Source: Massilia rhizosphaerae
GTDB taxonomy: Bacteria > Pseudomonadota > Gammaproteobacteria > Burkholderiales > Burkholderiaceae_D
Direction: 5' to 3'
NCBI RefSeq assembly: GCF_016093545.1
Contig: NZ_JADKYX010000026.1
Location: forward strand, 1 to 64,000
DNA length: 64,000 bases
Shown: positions 48,645-56,670 of the stretch, one piece after another
Numbering within the stretch: the stretch's first letter is position 1
How the letters are laid out: each line of letters starts with the position of its first letter
The notes under the pieces: generated by a model
Seen by the model: only the letters and a program-made list of their open reading frames with translations
The model's database searches: none
Told to the model about the DNA's origin: nothing
Program-made: the position numbers and the translations under genes

Positions 48645-49157
48645 ATGATTAATTCTTTTGAAACTCTGGCGTTTTACAGAGGGATTTCTTCGCAAACTAG
48701 CATCGAGCATCCGAGTGTGCGGAATGTTAGAAAAGACCGAATTCCGCGCAATATGCCGCAAGAAATACATGATCGCGCCGACGCATGGTTTAATGAAAAA
48801 TTTGGCGTTAGATATCGCAGCCAAGCTCTTTTTGTCACAAGCTCGATGTTTATTGCGACTAATTACGCAACAACACCAGAGAATGTTGTGCGCGTTATAC
48901 CAATCGGCCCCTATCGTTATTGCTGGTCCAAAAAGTGCAGCGATCTGCTCTTCTTTAAAGCCTCAGAAAATAAAATAACGATCGAGGGATATTTAAATGA
49001 TAGCGATTACATTGAAACAGACCTAGCGGACGCTTTTTCATCAGGAAATGAAGTCATGTTATATTGCGAGCAGTATGTAGCCATACCGTTAAGATTATTA
49101 CAAACAAAAGAAAGTGAGACAGCAGCAAAGGAAAAGTCAGTCTTAATTCTTGCTTAA
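48645..49157 (+). CDS. ADP-ribosyltransferase-like protein (tentative), fourth gene of the putative defence operon
   Basis: A 170-residue protein. Three features suggest the R-S-E type of ADP-ribosyltransferase fold: AFYRGISS near the N-terminus (R12), ALFVTSSMFIATNYA (S66, S67, like the STS strand followed by an A-x-YA helix), and GNEVMLYCEQYVAI near the C-terminus (E136, resembling the E-x strand end). This is a motif reading, not a proven homology. If right, it would be the toxic effector. No Shine-Dalgarno is obvious 21 bases after the upstream gene. An alternative is a small adaptor protein. Confidence 0.55.
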   Translation: MINSFETLAFYRGISSQTSIEHPSVRNVRKDRIPRNMPQEIHDRADAWFNEKFGVRYRSQALFVTSSMFIATNYATTPENVVRVIPIGPYRYCWSKKCSDLLFFKASENKITIEGYLNDSDYIETDLADAFSSGNEVMLYCEQYVAIPLRLLQTKESETAAKEKSVLILA

Positions 49158-49324
49158 ACAGATCAGCGCGAAAATAGCTGAAATGCCACCCTCATTTTTT
49201 TGCGCTACGCCCACCTTTGGCCTTTGCTTCCTGCCACGCATTGCTTTCAACAAGGTTTGTGAAGATTCTTGAATGAGGCACCCCGCTGAATTTTGATAAG
49301 TTAAAACCAAATTTATAGATAAAA
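49158..49324. other. Right border of island 2, non-coding
   Basis: About 165 AT-rich bases between the last operon gene and the phosphoribosyltransferase terminator. No repeat matching the left border was seen. Confidence 0.35.
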
Positions 49325-49348
49325 AAATCGGGGCGCATGCCCCGATTT
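49325..49348 (-). terminator. Terminator of the phosphoribosyltransferase gene
   Basis: A 10-bp perfect stem AAATCGGGGC/GCCCCGATTT with GCAT loop is followed on the minus strand by seven T residues. It closes the purA-side operon and marks the host edge of island 2. Confidence 0.93.
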
Positions 49349-49376
49349 ATGTGATGCAAAGTTAGCTAACTTAGTT

Positions 49377-49913
49377 CTATTCGAACTTCTTCAGCCACGC
49401 CTGCAACTGATGCGGACGTAGCCCATCGTAATCCTCGAACGGCTGGTGGATCCACGGATTATGCGGCAGGTCGACCAGGTGGTAATCCGGCTTGATCGAC
49501 GACGTGCCCTTGACCCACAGGACGGCCGAACGCACTTCCGTCACGTCCGGGTAGTTTTCCTGGAGGTGCGCGCGCACGCGCATCAGGGTGACGCCCGAAT
49601 CGGCCAGGTCGTCGACCAGCAGGATGCGGCCGGCCAGCGGGCCCTTGGTCATCGTCATGTACTTGGCGATGTCCAGGTCGCCCTGCTTGGTGCCCGCCTC
49701 TTCGCGGTACGAGCTGGTCGACAGGATCGCCAGCGGCACGTCGAAGATGCGCGAGATCGCGTCGCCCGGGCGCACGCCGCCGCGCGCGAGGCACAGCACC
49801 ATGTCGAACTTCCAGTTCGATTCGTACACCTCGAGCGCCAGGCGCTCGATCAGGCGGTTGTATTCATCCCAGGAGACCCACAGGTCCTTGTCGGTCGATG
49901 GAGGCGTCGTCAT
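49377..49913 (-). CDS. Purine phosphoribosyltransferase-like protein
   Basis: A 178-residue type I phosphoribosyltransferase. The PRPP loop ILLVDDLADSGVTL is clear, with upstream AILSTSSYREEAG and DMVLCLARGGVRPGDAI. It resembles Gpt/Hpt-like enzymes that salvage xanthine, guanine or hypoxanthine using PRPP. Gene order after purA and hisZ is common in betaproteobacteria. It lies 86 bases from the purA stop and has its own terminator. Confidence 0.88.
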   Translation of the reverse strand: MTTPPSTDKDLWVSWDEYNRLIERLALEVYESNWKFDMVLCLARGGVRPGDAISRIFDVPLAILSTSSYREEAGTKQGDLDIAKYMTMTKGPLAGRILLVDDLADSGVTLMRVRAHLQENYPDVTEVRSAVLWVKGTSSIKPDYHLVDLPHNPWIHQPFEDYDGLRPHQLQAWLKKFE

Positions 49914-49998
49914 TTTGGATTGTTCCTAGTTTCTGCTTGTGGCTGACGTCCCTGCCTTGCGGGTGGCGCGGCAGGGACTGTGTGCTTCGACTTCGATA

Positions 49999-51309
49999 TC
50001 AGGCTGCGAACGGGTGGCGCAGCACGATGGTTTCTTCGCGGTCCGGACCGGTCGACACCATGTCCACCGGAATGCCGACCAGTTCTTCGATGCGCTTGAT
50101 GTAGGCGCGCGCATTGGCCGGCAGGTCGTCCATCGACTTGGCGCCGACGGTGCTGTCCTTCCAGCCCGGCATCTCTTCGTACACCGGCACGCAGGCCGCC
50201 GCTTCTTCCGCGCCGACCGGGAAGATGTCCACGTCGCGGCCGTCGATCTTGTAGCCCGTGCACAGCTTGAGCGACTCCAGGCCGTCCAGCACGTCCAGCT
50301 TGGTCAGGCACATGCCGGTCACGCCGTTGATCTGCACGGAGCGGCGCAGCAGCGCGGCGTCGAACCAGCCGCAGCGGCGGGCGCGGCCCGTCACGGTGCC
50401 GAACTCGTGGCCGATGCGCGACAGGTGTTCGCCGACGCCGGCATCCGTCGGTAGCTCGGACGGGAACGGGCCCGAACCCACGCGGGTCGTGTAGGCCTTG
50501 GTGATGCCCATGACGTAGTGCAGCATGCCAGGGCCGACGCCCGAACCGGCGGCGGCGTTGCCGGCCACGCAGTTCGACGAGGTGACGAACGGGTAGGTGC
50601 CGTGGTCGACGTCCAGCAGCGAGCCTTGCGCGCCTTCGAACAGCAGGTGGCCGCCGGCCTTGTGCGTCGCGTACAGCGCGGACGACACGTCGCCCACCAT
50701 CGGACGCAGGCGCGGCACGAGGGCCATCGCGTCGTCGTACACCTTCTGGAAGTCCAGCGCCTGGCCGCCGAGGAAGCCGGTCAGCACGAAGTTGTGGTAC
50801 TCCAGGTTCTCGCGCAGTTTCTCGGCAAATCGAGCTTCATTCAACAGGTCGGCGATGCGGATCGCGCGGCGCGCGACCTTGTCTTCGTAGGCCGGGCCGA
50901 TGCCCTTGCCCGTCGTGCCGATCTTGTTGACGCCGCGCTTCGCTTCGCGGGCGACGTCGATGGCGACGTGGTAAGGCAGGATGACCGGGCAGGCTTCCGA
51001 AATCTTGAGGCGCGACGCGACTTCGATGCCGGCCGCTTCCAGCTTGTCGATCTCGCGCATGACGTCCGGCACGGAGACGACGACTCCGTTGCCGATGTAG
51101 CAGGCCACGCCCGCGCGCATGATGCCCGACGGGATCAGTTGGAGTGCCGTCTTCTGGCCCTTGATCACCAGCGTGTGGCCGGCGTTGTGGCCGCCCTGGA
51201 AACGCACCACGCCGGCGGCATGGTCGGTCAGCCAGTCGACGATCTTACCCTTGCCCTCATCGCCCCACTGGGTGCCGATGACAACGACGTTCTTTGCAGT
51301 ATTTGACAT
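49999..51309 (-). CDS. purA: Adenylosuccinate synthetase
   Basis: A 436-residue enzyme that joins IMP and aspartate using GTP in AMP synthesis. It has the P-loop-like GTQWGDEGKGKIVDWL, the IMP-binding VVRFQGGHNAGHTLV, active His in the GGHNAGHT block, GAQGSLLDVDHGTYPFVTSS and the base-binding VTGRARRCGWFD near the C-terminus. An ATG 3 bases upstream (51312) overlaps the hisZ stop; I prefer 51309 because AGG is 7 bases before it. hisZ is just upstream in the same operon. Confidence 0.97.
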   Translation of the reverse strand: MSNTAKNVVVIGTQWGDEGKGKIVDWLTDHAAGVVRFQGGHNAGHTLVIKGQKTALQLIPSGIMRAGVACYIGNGVVVSVPDVMREIDKLEAAGIEVASRLKISEACPVILPYHVAIDVAREAKRGVNKIGTTGKGIGPAYEDKVARRAIRIADLLNEARFAEKLRENLEYHNFVLTGFLGGQALDFQKVYDDAMALVPRLRPMVGDVSSALYATHKAGGHLLFEGAQGSLLDVDHGTYPFVTSSNCVAGNAAAGSGVGPGMLHYVMGITKAYTTRVGSGPFPSELPTDAGVGEHLSRIGHEFGTVTGRARRCGWFDAALLRRSVQINGVTGMCLTKLDVLDGLESLKLCTGYKIDGRDVDIFPVGAEEAAACVPVYEEMPGWKDSTVGAKSMDDLPANARAYIKRIEELVGIPVDMVSTGPDREETIVLRHPFAA

Positions 51310-51311
51310 CA

Positions 51312-52466
51312 TTAACCTAAGTTTTTGAGAATCCAATTTCCTTGTTCGAGGACGAGCACGCGGTCGCACTCGAACTCGTCCTGTACATTGTCGTGACCCG
51401 GCATGGACTGGATCACCGTTTCGCCGCTCTTGCGCAGTTCGGCGATTTTTTCGCGCAGCTCGGGCGCGTTGCCCCAGGGGGCCCGAATGGAATGCTTGCG
51501 TTCGGCCGTCGGCAGCAGGCGGGCCAGCTCGCGCAGGTCGAGCGAGAACCCGGTCGCCGGACGCGCGCGCCCGAAGGCTTCGCCCACGTGGTCGTAGCGC
51601 CCGCCGCGCGCGACGGCGTTCGGCAGGCCCGGCACGTACAGCGCGAACATGGCGCCGCTTTCGTACTGGTAGCCGCGCAGGTCGGCCAGGTCGATGGCGA
51701 TCTGCGCGCGGCCCAGCGCGGACCCGGCCAGCGCGGCCAGTTCCGCCAGCGCGCGGGCGATGCCCGGCAGCGCCGGCAGCACGTCCTTCGCGCGGGCCAG
51801 CACGTCGATGTCGCCGTACAGATTGGGCAGCGCCAGCAGCGCGGCGCGGGTCTGCGCCGCGTAGTTCGCCGTCGCTTCCTCCAGGCCCGGCACGTCCTTC
51901 GAGCGCAGCAGGCCATACAGCAGCTGCTCGTCGCGCTTGGCGACGGCATCCTCCGCCAGGATGGCGCGCAGCACGCCCACGTGCGACAGGTCGAGGCGCG
52001 GCTGGTCGAAGCCGGCCAGCGCGAGCGACGCGAGGGCCAATTCCTGGATCTCGGCGTCCGCCTCGAGGCCGGCGTGGCCGTAGATCTCGGCGCCGATCTG
52101 CAGCGGCTCGCGCGTGGCGTGCAGGCCGGAGGGCTGCGTGTGCAGCACGCTGCCGGCATAGCACAGGCGGGTGACGGTGTCGCGGTTCAGCAGGTGGGCG
52201 TCGATGCGGGCGACCTGCGTCGTCATGTCGGCGCGCAGGCCGAGCAGGCGGCCGCTCATCGAGTCGACCAGCTTGAAGGTCTTCAGGTCGGTGTCCTGTC
52301 CGGCGCCGGCCAGCAGCGAATCGACGTATTCGAGCAGCGGCGGCATCACGAGTTCGTAGCCGTAGGTTCGGAAGGTGTCGAGCATCAGGCGGCGCAGCTC
52401 TTCGATCTTGCGCGCTTCGGACGGCAGGACGTCGGCGATATTCTCGGGCAGGAGCCAGGTGGGCAT
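51312..52466 (-). CDS. hisZ: ATP phosphoribosyltransferase regulatory subunit
   Basis: A 384-residue HisRS-like protein lacking the anticodon domain. It shows WLLPENIADVLPSEARKIEE, ADMTTQVARIDAHLL (motif 2-like), and ARGGRYDHVGEAFGR (motif 3-like). In bacteria with short HisG, HisZ gives allosteric control of the first step of histidine synthesis. It is followed by purA with overlapping start and stop, a well-known betaproteobacterial order (hfq-hflX-hflK-hflC-hisZ-purA). No hisG in the window. Confidence 0.95.
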   Translation of the reverse strand: MPTWLLPENIADVLPSEARKIEELRRLMLDTFRTYGYELVMPPLLEYVDSLLAGAGQDTDLKTFKLVDSMSGRLLGLRADMTTQVARIDAHLLNRDTVTRLCYAGSVLHTQPSGLHATREPLQIGAEIYGHAGLEADAEIQELALASLALAGFDQPRLDLSHVGVLRAILAEDAVAKRDEQLLYGLLRSKDVPGLEEATANYAAQTRAALLALPNLYGDIDVLARAKDVLPALPGIARALAELAALAGSALGRAQIAIDLADLRGYQYESGAMFALYVPGLPNAVARGGRYDHVGEAFGRARPATGFSLDLRELARLLPTAERKHSIRAPWGNAPELREKIAELRKSGETVIQSMPGHDNVQDEFECDRVLVLEQGNWILKNLG

Positions 52467-52642
52467 GGGCAAAGCGGGTCGGGTTGTTAAAGGTCGGACA
52501 ACATTCGGGCGGCATGAACGCGGCTTTGCACGCGTCCACTGCGCCGAATCGACGATTTTAACCGAAAACGCGGGTCGGTTGGCGATGAAACGGGTGCCGA
52601 CGTTGTCGATATTCCACGTAAGATGCGCCGTCGGTGGGCGAT

Positions 52643-52693
52643 GGTGGGCACGGGGTGCCCACCCTACCGTAGGGTGGGCGGCCTCCGCCCACC
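52643..52693. repeat. REP-like pair between hisZ and hflC
   Basis: Two palindromic units of the GTAGGGTGGGC family, 52643-52667 and 52669-52693, sit tail to tail with one base between them. Each has a GC-rich stem around GTGCCC or GGCCTC. They occupy the 240-base gap between hflC and hisZ. Confidence 0.85.
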
Positions 52694-52707
52694 AACCGCA
52701 GCGCCGA

Positions 52708-53586
52708 TTATTTGCCGGCGCCGGGCCCCTTGAAATACTTGAAGAACTCGGAATTCGAGTCCAGCACGAGCACGTCGTTGCGCCCCTTGAACGTGGCCTT
52801 GTAGGCTTCCATCGAGCGATAGAACCGGTAGAACTCCGGATTCTTGCCGAACGACTGGGCATAGATCTGCGCCGCCTTGGCGTCGCCCTCGCCCTTGATC
52901 GTCTCGGCGTCGCGCTGGGCGTCGGCCAGGAGCACGCTGCGCTGGCGCTCGGCGTCGGCGCGGATCGTTTCCGCCTCGGCCACGCCCGTCGCGCGCAATT
53001 CGTTCGCCACGCGCACGCGGTCGGCCTTCATGCGTTCGTACACGGCATTGTTGACCTGGTCGACGAAGCCGATGCGCTTCAGGTGCACGTCGACGATCTC
53101 CACGCCCAGGTCGCGCGCCTCGCCGGCCAGGTCGGACCGCACGGCGGCGGCGACGTCCGCGCGCTTGCCGCCGGTGAGCACGTCCGCCAGGTTGCGTTTG
53201 CCGATCTCGTCCGTGAGGGCGGTGTGCACGAGCTGGTCCAGGCGTTCGCCGCCGCGGTCGGCGTTGCGGCCGATGGCGATCACGTACTGGCGCGGATTCA
53301 CGATGCGCCATTTGACGAAGGCGTCGACGAGAAGATCCTTCTTTTCCGCCGTCATGAAGCGCTCGCCGTCCGGCGTGTCGAGCGTCTGCATGCGCTTGTC
53401 GAGGTAGACGACGTTCTGGAACGGCGGCGGCGCCTTGAAGTTCAGGCCCGGTTGCTGGATGACCTCGCGCAGTTCGCCGAGCGCGTACACGACGGCGTAA
53501 CGGTGCTGGTCGACGACGAACACGGACGACGACGCGAGCGCGACGACGACGGCGGCCCCGATCAGGGTGGCGAGCAGGCGGCCCAT
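52708..53586 (-). CDS. hflC: HflC, SPFH-domain modulator of FtsH
   Basis: A 292-residue protein. One N-terminal membrane helix (LLATLIGAAVVVALASSSVF) anchors it, with the bulk in the periplasm. The SPFH/prohibitin region carries FVVDQHRYAVVYALGE, GLNFKAPPPFQNVVYLDKRM and a helical C-terminus with AEAETIRADAERQR. HflC forms a complex with HflK that restrains the FtsH protease. Its ATG overlaps the hflK stop codon by one base. Confidence 0.95.
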   Translation of the reverse strand: MGRLLATLIGAAVVVALASSSVFVVDQHRYAVVYALGELREVIQQPGLNFKAPPPFQNVVYLDKRMQTLDTPDGERFMTAEKKDLLVDAFVKWRIVNPRQYVIAIGRNADRGGERLDQLVHTALTDEIGKRNLADVLTGGKRADVAAAVRSDLAGEARDLGVEIVDVHLKRIGFVDQVNNAVYERMKADRVRVANELRATGVAEAETIRADAERQRSVLLADAQRDAETIKGEGDAKAAQIYAQSFGKNPEFYRFYRSMEAYKATFKGRNDVLVLDSNSEFFKYFKGPGAGK

Positions 53587-54935
53587 CAGCGGCTCTCCCG
53601 TTCGCGGCCGGTGTCGCGGCTGCGCAGGTCGCGCGTGCGCGCGGACTCGCCCGACGCATCCGGCTGGGCCTGGGCGGCCGGCTGCTGCGGCTGCGGCTGC
53701 GTTTGCTGCGCCGGCTGGGCCGGGGCCTGCGGCGGCACCATCACCGGGCCGGAATTGGCGCCGCGCGCCGCCTCGTTGGCCGTCGACTGGGCCAGCAGGC
53801 GGTCGAGCGGCAGGTAGATCTGGTTGGTGCCGGTCTTGGCGTCGATCATGACCTTGCTGGTGCTGGAAAGGATTTGCTGCATCGTCTCGATATACATGCG
53901 GTCGCGCGTGACGGCCGGGGCTTTGGCGTACTCGGCCACGATCTTGTCGAAGCGGGCGGCGTGGCCGGTCGCGACGCTGACGACGCTGGCGCGGTACGCC
54001 TGCGCATCCTGCAGCATCTGGGCGGCGCGGCCCTTGGCCTGCGGGAGGATGTCGTCGGCGAAGGCCTGCGCTTCGCTGCGCGCGCGGGCCCGCTCTTCCT
54101 GCGCCTTGCCGGCATCCTCGAACGCGGCGGCGACCTGGTCCGGCGGCTGCACGGATTGCATCGTCACGCCGACGATGGACGCACCCAGCTTGTAGCGGTC
54201 GACCATGCGCTGGATCGATTCGCGGGCCTCGGCCGCCAGCTTGTCGCGGCCGTCGTACAGGACGGTCTCCATGCGGTTCTGGCCGACGAGTTCACGCACG
54301 ACGGTCTCGGCGGCGTCGCGGACGGTCTCGACCTGGTCGCGGTTGTTGAACACCCAGGCGACCGGGTCCTTGATCTTGTACTGCACGGAGAACTGGACGT
54401 CGAGAATGTTCTCGTCGCCCGTCAGCATCAGCGCCTCGCTCGGCTGCTTGTTGCGGATGTTGGCGCGGTAGCCGATCTCGGCGACCTGCACCTGGGCCGT
54501 GTTGACGATCTCGTGCGACTGGAACGGCGCCGGCCAGCGCCAGTTGAAGCCGGCACCCGTCACGTGCGACAGCTTGCCGAACGTCGTCACGATGCCGACC
54601 TGCCCTTCCTGCACGATGAACGCGCCGCTGGCCAGCCAGATGAGGGCAACGATGGCGCCGACGACGGTGGCCGTCAGCCCGATGCCGCGCGCGTCCGGAC
54701 GGAACGAGCCGCCGTCGCCGCCGCGCTTGCCGCCGAACAGGCGGTTCAGGCGTTGATTGAAATCGCGCCACAACTGGTCGAGGTCGGGCGGGCCGTCGCC
54801 GTCGTTCTTGTTGTTCGGGCGGCGGCCTTCGTTCGATTTCGGCTTGTGGCCCCAGCGTGGATCGTTGAGGGACAAGACGGGACGACCGGCCGGCGCCAGC
54901 CGCGCGCCGATCCGTTTGATCAGAGAAACAAGCAT
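53586..54935 (-). CDS. hflK: HflK, SPFH-domain modulator of FtsH
   Basis: A 449-residue partner of HflC. The N-terminal part is Gly/Asn/Asp-rich (NNKNDGDGPPDLDQLW, LFGGKRGGDGG), as in known HflK, followed by a helix (TVVGAIVALIWLASGAF) and SPFH domain (FIVQEGQVGIVTTFGKL, GFNWRWPAPFQSHEIV). The C-terminus is Gln/Pro-rich (QAPAQPAQQTQPQPQQP), longer than in many relatives and probably disordered. It is followed without a gap by hflC and preceded by hflX. Confidence 0.95.
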   Translation of the reverse strand: MLVSLIKRIGARLAPAGRPVLSLNDPRWGHKPKSNEGRRPNNKNDGDGPPDLDQLWRDFNQRLNRLFGGKRGGDGGSFRPDARGIGLTATVVGAIVALIWLASGAFIVQEGQVGIVTTFGKLSHVTGAGFNWRWPAPFQSHEIVNTAQVQVAEIGYRANIRNKQPSEALMLTGDENILDVQFSVQYKIKDPVAWVFNNRDQVETVRDAAETVVRELVGQNRMETVLYDGRDKLAAEARESIQRMVDRYKLGASIVGVTMQSVQPPDQVAAAFEDAGKAQEERARARSEAQAFADDILPQAKGRAAQMLQDAQAYRASVVSVATGHAARFDKIVAEYAKAPAVTRDRMYIETMQQILSSTSKVMIDAKTGTNQIYLPLDRLLAQSTANEAARGANSGPVMVPPQAPAQPAQQTQPQPQQPAAQAQPDASGESARTRDLRSRDTGRERESR

Positions 54936-54938
54936 AGA

Positions 54939-56126
54939 CTAGTGTGGTCCGGGATGGGGAGTCGCGGGCACGAGGTCGGCATGCGCGAAGCCGGCTTCCT
55001 CGCCTTCGAGCTCGACGGCGTCGGGCGCGGCGGTCCGGCTGCCGGCCGCCTCGACGATCGCGTCGCGCAGCAGGTCGAGACCGGCTCCGCTCCTGGCGCT
55101 GATGAAAACGCGGCTGATCTTACCATATTCGTCACGCTCGATCCCGGGCTCGAGGCCCGCCGCATCGATCTTGTTCCAGACCAGGATCTGGGGAATATGG
55201 TCGGCGCCGATCTCGCGCAGGACGTCGTTGACCTGCTCGATCTGCTCCATCCGCACGGACGACGCGCCGTCGACGACGTGCAGCAGCAAGTCGGCGTGGA
55301 TGGTTTCTTCGAGGGTGGCGCGGAACGCGGCGACCAGTTGGTGCGGCAGTTCGCGCACGAAGCCGACGGTGTCGGACACGACCACGTTGCCGACGTCCGC
55401 ACCGAGGTACAGGCGGCGCGACGTGGTGTCCAGCGTCGCGAACAGCTGGTTCGCGACGTACACGCCCGCCTTCGTCAGGGTATTGAACAAGGTCGACTTG
55501 CCGGCGTTGGTATAGCCGACGAGCGACACGGAAAACGTCTGGTTGCGCCCGCGCGAACGGCGCTGGGTCTCGTGCTGCTTGCGCAGCTTGGTCAGGCGGG
55601 TGCGCAGCATCTTGACGCGCTCGCCGATGAGGCGGCGGTCGGTCTCGAGCTGGGTTTCGCCGGGACCGCGCAGGCCGATACCGCCCTTCTGGCGCTCGAG
55701 GTGGGTCCAGCCGCGGATCAGGCGCGTGGCCAGGTGCTGCAGCTGGGCCAGCTCGACCTGCAACTTGCCCTCGTGGCTCTGGGCGCGCTGGGCGAAGATG
55801 TCGAGGATCAGGCTGGTGCGGTCGACCACGCGCACATTGAGCCGCCGCTCCAGGTTGCGCTGCTGGGCGGGCGACAGGGCGTGGTTGAAAATGACGATCT
55901 CGACCTTGTCGGCGAGAACGGCCTGCGCGATCTCGTCGGCCTTGCCGCTGCCGACGAAATGCGCAGGATCGGGACTGTTGCGCTTCGCGGTGATCGTGGT
56001 GATCGGTTCGGCCCCTGCCGAGCGTGCCAGCAGGGCCAGTTCTTCCAGGCTGGCTTTGAAGTCGCCAGCGCCGAAATCGATACCGACCAACGCGGCGCGC
56101 ATGGAGTTGCCGGAAACGTCAGCCAT
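54939..56126 (-). CDS. hflX: GTPase HflX
   Basis: A 395-residue ribosome-associated GTPase that splits stalled 70S ribosomes after stress. The N-terminal HflX domain (HFVGSGKADEIAQAVL, RNLERRLNVRVVDRTSLIL, GIGLRGPGETQLETDRR) is followed by the G domain with VSLVGYTNAGKSTLFN (G1), DTTSR (G2), VVSDTVGFVRELP (G3) and VWNKID (G4). The start is set at ATG 56126; a GTG at 56135 overlaps the hfq stop and an ATG at 56102 is another choice. It lies next to hfq as usual. Confidence 0.94.
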   Translation of the reverse strand: MADVSGNSMRAALVGIDFGAGDFKASLEELALLARSAGAEPITTITAKRNSPDPAHFVGSGKADEIAQAVLADKVEIVIFNHALSPAQQRNLERRLNVRVVDRTSLILDIFAQRAQSHEGKLQVELAQLQHLATRLIRGWTHLERQKGGIGLRGPGETQLETDRRLIGERVKMLRTRLTKLRKQHETQRRSRGRNQTFSVSLVGYTNAGKSTLFNTLTKAGVYVANQLFATLDTTSRRLYLGADVGNVVVSDTVGFVRELPHQLVAAFRATLEETIHADLLLHVVDGASSVRMEQIEQVNDVLREIGADHIPQILVWNKIDAAGLEPGIERDEYGKISRVFISARSGAGLDLLRDAIVEAAGSRTAAPDAVELEGEEAGFAHADLVPATPHPGPH

Positions 56127-56131
56127 CGACC

Positions 56132-56368
56132 TCACTCGGCGTCTTGTTCGAGGTTGAGGTTGACGGCGCGGGCCGGGACGACGGTGGAAATGGCGTGCTT
56201 GTAAACCATCTGGGTGACCGTGTTACGCAGCAGGACCACGTACTGGTCGAAGGATTCGATATGGCCCTGGAGCTTGATCCCGTTGACCAGGTAGATCGAG
56301 ACTGGGACGTGCTCTTTGCGCAAGGCGTTGAGGAATGGGTCTTGTAACAGTTGCCCTTTGTTGCTCAT
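56132..56368 (-). CDS. hfq: RNA chaperone Hfq
   Basis: A 78-residue Sm-like protein. The N-terminus MSNKGQLLQDPFLNALRKEH carries the distal/proximal RNA residues (Q8, F), Sm1 is VSIYLVNGIKLQGHIESFDQ and the YKHAIST block is Sm2 with conserved Tyr, Lys and His. It forms hexamers and pairs small RNAs with mRNAs. GGAGC lies 4-5 bases before the ATG at 56368. A short tail (NLNLEQDAE) ends the protein, typical of betaproteobacteria. Confidence 0.97.
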   Translation of the reverse strand: MSNKGQLLQDPFLNALRKEHVPVSIYLVNGIKLQGHIESFDQYVVLLRNTVTQMVYKHAISTVVPARAVNLNLEQDAE

Positions 56369-56670
56369 GACAGCTCCGTGATGTTGTTGTCGTATAAAAA
56401 TTGTGGCGGGATGCCGGATTTCAAGTGGCTGCGCCAACATTCTCAAGCTGTGAATGTTCGCCCAAGCTAACTGTAACCTGTTTTGCTCTTTTTTGTCGTA
56501 CTGCTATGGTTAAACCTGGCTTAAAAAGTGTCCTGCGGCGCACGAAAAACATTTACCTCAAATGCATTCGTAGGGTGGGCACCCCGTGCCCACCATGCAT
56601 CGACGTGACGCATGCATTTGGTGGGCACGGGGGTGCCCACCCTACGGTAAACGGGCACGCATCCTTACGG
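56369..56670. other. hfq promoter region and repeat-bearing gap
   Basis: About 300 bases between hfq and der. The right half carries the palindrome pair at 56570-56645. The left half (56380-56520) is likely the hfq promoter; no sigma-specific box is strong enough to name. Confidence 0.45.
56570..56645. repeat. Inverted REP-like pair (BIME-like) between hfq and der
   Basis: Unit GTAGGGTGGGC-ACCCCGTGCCCACC at 56570-56594 and its opposite at 56620-56645 face each other across a 25-base spacer bounded by ATGCAT motifs. In RNA the two units could pair into a long cruciform-like hairpin. Confidence 0.85.

Noticed and set aside
52467..52707. Small RNA in the hisZ-hflC gap
   Set aside because: The strong structure there is fully explained by the REP-like pair; no separate promoter or terminator pattern is visible.
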